Assembly: GCA_905202215.1 (NCBI GenBank)
Contig: CAJKRG010000059.1
Coordinates: forward strand, 1-16,829
DNA length: 16,829 nt
Reading direction: 5' to 3'
Source of the DNA: an uncultured Porphyromonadaceae bacterium
GTDB taxonomy: Bacteria; Bacteroidota; Bacteroidia; Bacteroidales; Muribaculaceae
Shown here: positions 7,378 to 14,200 of the stretch, in pieces
Position numbering within the stretch: position 1 is the first letter of the stretch
Layout: each line of letters opens with the position of its first letter
The notes under the pieces: generated by a model
What the model was told of the DNA's origin: nothing
The model's input: the letters and a program-made list of their open reading frames with translations, nothing else
Database searches by the model: none
Position numbers and translations under genes: made by a program

Positions 7378-8451
7378 CTATTTATGGGTGGATTCGAAAT
7401 CGTGCATGGCCTCAACGAGAACTTTCACGCTTTCGATGGGCAGTGCGTTGTACAGCGATGCACGGAAGCCGCCGACCGAACGATGGCCTTTAATGCCGAC
7501 AATGCCGCGCTGAGAGCAGAATTCAACGAAGTCAGCTTCGAGATTCTTATATTCGGGTGTCATTACAAAGCATACATTCATGATCGAGCGGTCGGCCGGA
7601 TCGGTCACGGTACCTTCGAACATCTTCGAAGAGTCGATCGCGTCGTAGAGGTATGCGGCTTTTTCGAGATCGCGCCGTTCGAGTTCACTGATGCCTCCGA
7701 GTTGTTTATAATAGCGGAGAGTCTGGAGCGCGGAGAAGATAGGAAGAACAGGTGGTGTGTTGAACATCGAACCTTTCTTTATATGGGTGCGATAGTCGAG
7801 CATTGTCGGGATCGGACGGTCAACCTTGCCGAGAGCGTCTTCGCGCACTATGACAAGAGTCACGCCTGCGGGCGCGAGGTTTTTCTGAGCGCCGGCATAG
7901 ATGGCGTCGTAGTTGGAGAAATCGATCTTGCGCGAGAATATATCGGAACTCATATCAGCCACCATACGGCAGGGAACGACGGGATCTTTGCGGATTTCAG
8001 TGCCGTAGATGGTGTTGTTCGATGTGTAGTGGAAATAGTCGGCATCGGCAGGTACTTCGAAGCCTTTGGGAATGAATGTATAGCCGGCTTCTTTGGAAGA
8101 GGCCACAACGTCGACTTCACCGAAAAGACGAGCTTCTTTTATCGCATTTGACGCCCATGTGCCGGTATCGATGTAAGCGGCTTTCTTTGCAAGGAGATTG
8201 AAGGGGATCATGCAGAACTGCATGGAGGCACCGCCTCCGAGCCACAGCACATGGAATCCTTCGGGTATTTCGAGAAGTTCTTTTACCAGAGCGCTTGCTT
8301 CGTCGATCACCGCCTGAAACTGTTTGCTGCGGTGCGACACTTCCAGAATGGAGAGGCCCATATCCGCGAAGTTGATTATTGCGTCGGCTGTATTGCGAAT
8401 AGTATATTCGCTCAGAATCGACGGTCCGGCATAGAAGTTGTGTTTCTTCAT
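7378..8451 (-). CDS. serC: Phosphoserine aminotransferase
   Basis: A PLP-dependent class V aminotransferase (fold type I) that converts 3-phosphohydroxypyruvate and glutamate to phosphoserine and 2-oxoglutarate, the second step of serine synthesis. It may also act in pyridoxal-phosphate synthesis. The 357-residue protein starts MKKHNFYAGPSILSEY, the usual SerC opening. The Schiff-base lysine is Lys190 in YAGAQKNLAPAG, and phosphate and PLP contacts include SHRSKQF (39-45), GGGAS (72-76) and HYTSNNT (141-147). An in-frame start exists farther upstream at 8544, but it lies above the promoter and adds 31 residues without family resemblance, so the ATG at 8451 is preferred. serA follows after 12 bp, giving a two-gene serine operon. 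serB is not in this window. Confidence 0.96.
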   Translation of the reverse strand: MKKHNFYAGPSILSEYTIRNTADAIINFADMGLSILEVSHRSKQFQAVIDEASALVKELLEIPEGFHVLWLGGGASMQFCMIPFNLLAKKAAYIDTGTWASNAIKEARLFGEVDVVASSKEAGYTFIPKGFEVPADADYFHYTSNNTIYGTEIRKDPVVPCRMVADMSSDIFSRKIDFSNYDAIYAGAQKNLAPAGVTLVIVREDALGKVDRPIPTMLDYRTHIKKGSMFNTPPVLPIFSALQTLRYYKQLGGISELERRDLEKAAYLYDAIDSSKMFEGTVTDPADRSIMNVCFVMTPEYKNLEADFVEFCSQRGIVGIKGHRSVGGFRASLYNALPIESVKVLVEAMHDFESTHK

Positions 8452-8485
8452 AAATTTAATAATAATTATTGACGAGTTCTTTGCG

Positions 8486-8516
8486 CAAATATAAGGAATG
8501 ATTTCCAAATGGCAAA
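8486..8516 (-). promoter_or_regulatory. serCA promoter (Bacteroidetes type)
   Basis: On the minus strand a TTTG -33 element (plus-strand 8513-8516) is followed after 19 bp by TATATTTG (8486-8493), both exact consensus matches. Predicted transcription starts near 8479, giving a leader of about 28 nt to the serC ATG at 8451 and supporting that start. The -33 element lies inside the T-tract of the terminator of the gene upstream. Confidence 0.75.
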
Positions 8517-8559
8517 AACAATCGCGTCCTATTTGGCAAAGCACCGAAACAGGACGCGA
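8513..8559 (-). terminator. Intrinsic terminator of the 62-residue protein gene
   Basis: A perfect 9-bp GC-rich stem pairs 8522-8530 with 8551-8559. On the minus strand the stem can continue inward through GTTT/AAAT and GG/CC pairs around a small loop. It is followed by TTGTTTTTG, a usable U-tract. It begins 10 bp after the stop codon of the small gene, so it isolates that gene from serC. Confidence 0.8.
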
Positions 8560-8569
8560 CCGATATGCT

Positions 8570-8758
8570 TCAATTCAGAACAATATTGAGAGTCCGGGAG
8601 TCGTTGCCGGGATAAAAGGCCCGTGCGAACTGCTTGAGGAACGCGATTGTCTCAGGTTTCGGAGACGAGACTCCAGGCAGAGTGCGGCGTATTGCCGGAC
8701 GAGGACGATAGGCGTTGAAGCGAACGCCGTGATTGGATAGAGTAAAACTTTTATCCAT
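8570..8758 (-). CDS. Small conserved-looking protein of unknown function (62 residues)
   Basis: I cannot assign a function. The 62-residue product is basic and soluble, with no signal peptide or membrane helix. It has two parts: a proline- and arginine-rich N-terminal half (RPRPAIRRTLPG at 18-29) and a short predicted helix, ETIAFLKQFARAF (36-48). I recall short Bacteroidales proteins with a similar FLxQFAR helix, but could not check this. The strongest support for a real gene is context: an ATG start, a stop 10 bp before a convincing intrinsic terminator, and a position just upstream of the serC promoter. No consensus promoter was found upstream. A small regulatory RNA over the same interval is an alternative reading. 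Confidence 0.6.
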   Translation of the reverse strand: MDKSFTLSNHGVRFNAYRPRPAIRRTLPGVSSPKPETIAFLKQFARAFYPGNDSRTLNIVLN

Positions 8759-8896
8759 AGGCAGGAACGGTATTAGGTTTGTCTTTATAACGTCGGAATA
8801 CGTGTGTTTATTGTATATCGCATGGACGGAGAATTTGACGGTAAACTTCGAAATTACCTTTTTATTGCTTCAAAATGGTTAAATAAAGCAAAGGTG

Positions 8897-8923
8897 CCGG
8901 CAAAAATGTTGTCATATTGCCGG
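8897..8923. promoter_or_regulatory. Inverted repeat over the sigma-factor promoter, possible operator
   Basis: Perfect 7-bp arms CCGGCAA (8897-8903) and TTGCCGG (8917-8923) are separated by 13 bp. Arm centres lie 20 bp apart, about two helical turns, which suits a dimeric regulator bound on one DNA face. The repeat covers the predicted -33 element at 8909-8911, so a bound protein would be expected to block polymerase. No regulator gene lies beside it. Confidence 0.45.
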
Positions 8924-8939
8924 AATAATGTTATTTTTG
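8909..8939 (+). promoter_or_regulatory. Promoter of the ECF sigma factor gene
   Basis: A TTG at 8909-8911 is followed after 20 bp by TATTTTTG (8932-8939), matching TAnnTTTG. The predicted leader is about 70 nt before the ATG at 9018. It lies in a 259-bp non-coding gap (8759-9017) where I see no other gene. It matches the housekeeping consensus, so autoregulation by the encoded sigma factor is not evident from these elements. Confidence 0.6.
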
Positions 8940-9017
8940 CAGCAACAAATATGATCAACCCATAAAACCAATCTGCCTATAGACCGACTTCTACTCTAAT
9001 CAAAACAGGAATAGAAA

Positions 9018-9608
9018 ATGCAGAATTACACGATGCTTACCGACGAGCAGTTGGTGGCAGCTTATGCAAGGGGCGAGAACAATGCGTTCGACGTCCTGCT
9101 CTCCAGGCATAAGACCAAGCTGTTTAACTATATACTCCAGATTGTTCGCGACCGGGATCTGGCCGACGACATCTTTCAGGAAACATTTGTAAAAGTAATA
9201 ATAACTATCAGGCAAGGGCGTTACCGCGATTTCGGAAAATTCTCGGCATGGCTGTCGAGGATTGCCAGAAACCTTGCCATAGATTCCTTCAGAGCTGAAA
9301 AAAGCGAGGCCGAAATTTCGGCTGATACTTCAGACTATGACATTCTCAACCGCCGCGAACTCTCGGAAGACACCATAGAAGATGCAATAATCGATCTACA
9401 GATCGAAAGTGATGTGCGATCCTTGATCGACGAGCTCCCCGAATCGCAGAAAGAAGTTCTGACGATGAGATACTACAAGGATATGTCGTTTAAAGAAATC
9501 GCCGAGCAGACAGGTGTCAGCATTAATACCTCGCTGGGTCGTATGCGCTATGCCATACTCAATCTCCGCCGCATAGCCAAGGAACGTTCCATTATCCTTA
9601 CCCGCTGA
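9018..9608 (+). CDS. ECF-type RNA polymerase sigma factor
   Basis: A sigma-70 family protein of 196 residues that would direct RNA polymerase to its own promoters. Sigma region 2 spans about 24-94: DRDLADDIFQETFVKV (45-60) is the core-binding region 2.2, and FSAWLSRIARNLAIDSFR (75-92) covers the -10-reading part. Region 4 spans about 135-190, with LPESQKEVLTMRYYKDMSFKEIAEQTGVS as helix-turn-helix; region 3 is absent, so it is ECF-like. An acidic linker (96-128) joins them. No anti-sigma gene follows, and the next gene (ruvC) converges on it with 3 bp between stop codons, so this is a solitary sigma factor without a SusCD-type or FecR-type partner. No transmembrane or extra C-terminal domain is present. 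Targets are unknown. Confidence 0.93.
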   Translation: MQNYTMLTDEQLVAAYARGENNAFDVLLSRHKTKLFNYILQIVRDRDLADDIFQETFVKVIITIRQGRYRDFGKFSAWLSRIARNLAIDSFRAEKSEAEISADTSDYDILNRRELSEDTIEDAIIDLQIESDVRSLIDELPESQKEVLTMRYYKDMSFKEIAEQTGVSINTSLGRMRYAILNLRRIAKERSIILTR

Positions 9609-9611
9609 AGT

Positions 9612-10184
9612 CTATTTGACGCGGTCGGGATTCTTTGCTATGAATTCCTTCCAGGAGGAAGCTCCCTTAGGCACACTGGGTCGAGAAGATTCATAGAAAT
9701 GACAGAGAGCCGCACCCAGGGCATCCGTAGCATCGAGTCGGGTCTCAAGTGACTCGGACGAAATATCAAGGATACGGCGCAACATTTCTTTTACCTGCTC
9801 TTTCGAGGCCGCACCGCTACCGGTGATGGCCTGTTTTATCTTGCGCGGTTCGTATTCTGTAATAGGTACCTCTTTAGAGAGTGCGGCCGCCATAGCCACA
9901 CCCTGCGCTCTTCCGAGCTTGAGCATAGACTGTACGTTTTTGCCGAAAAACGGAGCTTCGATGGCCATCTCGTCGGGACAATATTGTTCCACGAGCATGC
10001 TGACGCGCTCATATATGCGTCCGAGTCTCAGATAATGATCGCCGAGCTTGTGAAGGTCGATAACTCCCATTGCTATAAGGAACGGCTTTTTGGCTTTAAT
10101 ACCGAGAATGCCATAACCCATTATATTAGTACCGGGGTCGATACCTATTATGATGCGATCTGATTCTCTGACTTTACTCTCCAT
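9612..10184 (-). CDS. ruvC: Crossover junction endodeoxyribonuclease RuvC
   Basis: This Holliday-junction resolvase cuts four-way junctions during homologous recombination with RuvAB. The acidic metal-binding residues are all in place, counted from the ATG at 10184: Asp16 in IGIDPGTN, Glu76 in AIEAPFF, and Asp151 and Asp154 in DATDALGAALCH. The TGSGAASKEQV segment (121-131) is also typical. This start gives 190 residues, the usual RuvC size. ATGs at 10196 and 10208 would add four or eight residues with no family match. The gene overlaps the end of the DUF4286-like gene by 11 bp and is last in a four-gene operon. It converges with the sigma factor gene and no terminator fits between them. ruvA and ruvB are not in this window. 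Confidence 0.95.
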   Translation of the reverse strand: MESKVRESDRIIIGIDPGTNIMGYGILGIKAKKPFLIAMGVIDLHKLGDHYLRLGRIYERVSMLVEQYCPDEMAIEAPFFGKNVQSMLKLGRAQGVAMAAALSKEVPITEYEPRKIKQAITGSGAASKEQVKEMLRRILDISSESLETRLDATDALGAALCHFYESSRPSVPKGASSWKEFIAKNPDRVK

Positions 10185-10515
10185 TTTTCTCAGCATCGTA
10201 GATGACATCGAGCGCCGTACAGTATACGTGGAGCGCCTGTTGCAGATCGCGGTTCATGCCGCTGAAAATGGCGGGCATGATTTCGTCGGAAAAACGACGG
10301 CAGATTTCGTCGGATGGCGCTCTGAACTGAATAGCGTAATTTACTGTTGACTGACCGTTGAGGCCATTTGTCTCTCTGGGTGCGCGAATTTTAGTCAGCA
10401 AACCGTTGTACATGCCGCAATCGTAAGCGGCAGGCATATAGGTTTCCTTTACGAAGTCGACAAGTTTTTTTTCGAATGGTTCGTCGATGCAAAATGTGGT
10501 ATTGTGTAATATCAT
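10174..10515 (-). CDS. DUF4286-like protein
   Basis: A 113-residue soluble protein that I place in DUF4286 from its opening MILHNTTFCIDEPFEKKLVDF, its length, and its position directly before ruvC as recalled from Bacteroidetes. Function is unknown. The sequence suggests an alpha/beta fold: an N-terminal strand (1-9), a helix (12-27), strands near 39-46 and 55-65 (VNYAIQF), and C-terminal helices (67-110). No catalytic motif, signal peptide or membrane segment is visible. The start ATG shares a 4-bp overlap with the glycosyltransferase stop, and its 3' end overlaps ruvC, so the three genes are probably translationally coupled. Confidence 0.78.
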   Translation of the reverse strand: MILHNTTFCIDEPFEKKLVDFVKETYMPAAYDCGMYNGLLTKIRAPRETNGLNGQSTVNYAIQFRAPSDEICRRFSDEIMPAIFSGMNRDLQQALHVYCTALDVIYDAEKNGE

Positions 10516-11252
10516 AGTTTCCTTTTTAATGCTCTGATAGTGAATGCGACATGCCTTGCCAACGTAGGAAAGAATCCGTAGTAGAAACTCATGATTCTGA
10601 ATCGTTCGGCAAGAGATTTGAATCGGTTTCGTGTTGTAGCACCTTCATTCAGATAGTCAATAAGCACAATATCGATCAGTCCGATGTTTTTACGCGAGTG
10701 CTGGAGGCATCTGACGCACCAGTCGTAGTCGGATGACAGCCTGTATTTCAAATTATATTTGCCGGTTATGCGTCTGAGTGCGACAAATGCCTGGTGGCAC
10801 ACGAGCATGCCCTGAGAGAAACTGTGCAACGTAAGTTTTTCCGGGGCGGACAGATGTCTGGGGCCGATACGGCGTCCTTCATTGTCTACAATATCGGTCT
10901 GCCCGTAGACAATACCAGGCATATCGTTGTCTGCGATAGTCTTTGCAATGACCGCAAGAGTATCGGCGGAATGGAATTTGTCGCCTGCATTCAGAAAAAT
11001 CAGATATTTTCCGGTTGTATTGGCCAGACCCTTGTTCATGGCATCATATATGCCGTTGTCCCGTTCGCTTATCAAAGCGCGTTTTGGATTTTCATGAGCG
11101 GAGATTATCTGAATGGTATTGTCTGAAGAGGCTCCGTCGACTATCAGATGCTCATAATCACCGAAAGACTGACTGTCGACACTCTCAAGAGTTCTTCCGA
11201 CAGTCGCTTCGGCGTTATAAGTGATGGTTATTATCGAAAATAGTGGTTCCAT
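10512..11252 (-). CDS. Family 2 glycosyltransferase (GT-A fold)
   Basis: A 246-residue enzyme that would transfer a sugar from a nucleotide-sugar donor to an envelope glycan or lipid-linked acceptor on the cytoplasmic side. GT2 hallmarks are clear: FSIITITYNAEATVGRTLES (5-24), VDGASSDNT (38-46), SERDNGIYDAMNKG (62-75), a DxD-like FLNAGD (86-91) and a probable catalytic-base region SSDYDWCVRC (173-182). The C-terminus (about 222-246) is basic and aromatic and may touch the membrane, but no clear transmembrane helix is present. It resembles WcaA-like glycosyltransferases of polysaccharide clusters, yet no such cluster adjoins it. It lies 3 bp after the giant gene and overlaps the DUF4286-like gene by 4 bp. 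Donor and acceptor are unknown. Confidence 0.93.
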   Translation of the reverse strand: MEPLFSIITITYNAEATVGRTLESVDSQSFGDYEHLIVDGASSDNTIQIISAHENPKRALISERDNGIYDAMNKGLANTTGKYLIFLNAGDKFHSADTLAVIAKTIADNDMPGIVYGQTDIVDNEGRRIGPRHLSAPEKLTLHSFSQGMLVCHQAFVALRRITGKYNLKYRLSSDYDWCVRCLQHSRKNIGLIDIVLIDYLNEGATTRNRFKSLAERFRIMSFYYGFFPTLARHVAFTIRALKRKL

Positions 11253-11255
11253 GTG

Positions 11256-14200
11256 TTACAGGCCCGGAGCTTTACATTTGTTTACGATTTCGTCAAGTTT
11301 GGCCGGTGCGCCTTCGGTACCTTCCTTGACCCGAAGAGTGACACCGATACGTCGCGACGGAAGATTCTCGGCAAGACAGTCGTTTACGGCTGGTAGGGCG
11401 CCTGAATCGGCGATTTCCCACATTACCGTATGGTCAGTGACGGAATCATGTATTCGTCTTGGAGTGGTGTTCAGATGAAAATTATCCATCTGGGCTATAG
11501 ATATTCCTCGGCGCCACAGCGAGTTTCCGCTGTCGGCCACAACGCATATCAAAGCATCGTCCTTCGAAGCGAGAGCCGCAAACATCGGTTTTTCAGCCGA
11601 ATGATAATCCAGAGCGATATTTTCGCCTTTTTCATATATTTCGGAAAGCGGAATTCTGGATGCTTTTTCTCCCCTGAATGCAAGAATCAGATAGCCGTCG
11701 GCCAGTTCGTGAGGTATTACAAGGGCGAGATTGCAATCATCTTCGCCGGTTTCTTTGTATAAATCGTTAGTGGAGTAGAGGAGTTTGCCGTTTTCGACGA
11801 AATACAGGTATCCTTTGGGTTGCGCATATCCGTTTTCCCAGCTGTGAAGCTGATTCGGCCGCCATCGCGAAGTCTCGATAACGGGTGTGGCCGGAATCTG
11901 CGCTGCTACTTGCGGAGTCTGTTTTTCGTTAGAGGAGACTTTGGGCAGAGACTGTGCTGCTCCGTTTTTGGAATTCGGTTCTGTATCAAGCGATAACAGA
12001 TGGGCTCTTTCGGCGAGCAATTCGGCGCGTTCCTTAGTGAAATCCTCAATATCCTTGCCATGGTATTCACGTGTGGACTGACCGCTCTGGCGGACAAACA
12101 GACGGTTGTTGAGGAATACCGGTTCAAGAGATTCTCCGATAGAGATAAGAATAACTTCCTTTTCGGCTTCATCATCGGCTTCTACAGTTATTTTGCGGGC
12201 TATGGTTGAGCCGAATGTGACATCGATAAGATTTTCGAGAAAAACACAAAGATTGTCGACATTATTAATTTTGAACTGGTACGGACCTGCGACCGCACGA
12301 TGGCGCTCGTAATATCTGAAGTCATCGTGAAGCCCGACTTCGTATCCGTCATTGTTTACTCCGAGGTACAGACGGCCACCGGTGGCGTTGAGCATGCCGG
12401 CGATACGGCTGAGGATATGGAACTGTTGTTCGGACGGATTTTCTTTGATTTCCTCGCCCGGGCCACCTGCAAGATATACCAGCGAGGTTTTGAATTCGAG
12501 ATATTTTGATTCCGAACCATAATACTTGCCTCTCTTAGTCTCGTTGTTTACATTGAGCTTTTCCATGATTTTACCTCTGATGGTAGAGGAAATCGAACTG
12601 TCGCCGCTGTCGGAAGCCTGTACGAGATTGTATGAAAGAACCATAGAGGCAATACTGCCCTCCAGTTCATTGGCGGCGGAGTTGCAGTTTGCATATAGTT
12701 CTTCATTGCGCTCGGTTCGACCGAGCCAGGAAACAAGTTCGAGACGCCGGAATATCATGGACAGTAACGGATCGCCCGAGGTAGCGGAGCGGAGATTCTC
12801 GAGTTCGTCGGCATCTATACGGTTGTTTTTGGCAAAATATTGGTGCAGCGTAAGAAGGGAGGCGTGTGTGCCCAGACGTTCGGCAAGTTTAGTATCTCCT
12901 ATAGTCAGAGCAAGCAGACGTGCGAATCTCAGGTAGTCGTAAGCCTGCGTCAGATCAGACTCGGCAATGGCTTTGAAGCGCAGGATTTCCACAATCTCGC
13001 GAATGTCATCAGGATGAAGAATTTCGTCGATGTCGCGCATTAACTCCTCTTCCGGGCGTGATACAGCTGTCTCGTCCGAATTACTGATACGAAGCTCTGT
13101 CATTATATTGACAAAAGCCATCGATTTATCGAATTTATCGGCCGGATCATATGTAATCTCGAGGGCATAGGCGCGTATATTGCCTTGCTTGCCTTTCTGG
13201 TTTATGCGACAACGCACGATATCGCCGATTGAAAGAGGGAGTGACGGATCTTTCTCAACGAACAGACCGAACCCATCAAGAGCTATCGCGCTGTAATCGC
13301 GTTCGTTGATGCCAGTTATGACAGTGAGATAGTCTGTCTCGAAATCGATTCTGTCTTCGAGCATACGGTCAACTTCGTCGCGCAGGGAGAATATGTACGA
13401 ACCATCGTACTTTATGCCTGTGATTGTGGCGAGAAAGCCGAATTGTGAGCCGTCTGCCGCTTTATATGACTTTTCCGAGGGCTGTTTGAGATTATACCCC
13501 ACAATCATATCGCGCCTGAGCGTGCCTGTACCATCAAGAAATTCAGTATCCTCTATATGGCAGTTGAATGTAGGATTGCTCGTGAAATAATCGTCGACCG
13601 AATCGATTACGATATAAACTTCGTCGCCGATCTCGGCCCTGCGTCTGGGCCTCTCTTCTTCTTCGTTGCGAATGCAGGCGATTTTTTGTTCGAAAAGTCC
13701 TGTCTCGATATTCTGCCACCATGTATGGTGTTCTGATAATTTCCTGAGTCTGGATCCTGATATGCCGGGGATTCCGTTGAGATATATCTGAGGTCTCAGC
13801 CATGTCATCAAGCCGTCGGGAATAACACGCTCCGTGACGTCTTCGCCAGTCCGGCCGAGAGAAATACCATCGGCTGAGATCGAAATGTCGACCGTTCCGT
13901 TGCTGTATCTGTGCGATCCTGAAATCCGTGAAAGCATATCCGCCGAAGGCAGTATCGTCGCCTTTGTCATCATCATCATCGGCTCTTTGAGCTGCTCGTA
14001 GTCGAGATGCATGTAAGGAACGGAGTCAAGTAATGAAAGGAACGATTTGGAAAGCAGTGCTTCGGTATTAAGAGGTCTGAGCAACGAGATATACCTGAAA
14101 AACAATGAATATGTTTTGCTCAGATCGGTGCCCGGTTCTGACAGAAGCAACTCCAGCGCCATGGCTATGATTATCGTCTCGATATTGGTCTTTTGCTCGC

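Noticed and set aside
7384..8151. Open frame of 255 codons on the plus strand opposite serC
   Set aside because: It mirrors serC codon structure, is rich in Cys/His/Arg without any family motif, and has no promoter; serC is certain on the other strand.
8452..8544. Longer serC start at 8544
   Set aside because: It lies upstream of the -7 and -33 boxes of the serC promoter and the extra 31 residues do not look like SerC.
10185..10208. RuvC starts at 10196 or 10208
   Set aside because: They lengthen the overlap with the upstream gene and add residues outside the usual RuvC length; the ATG at 10184 fits better, though this is not proven.
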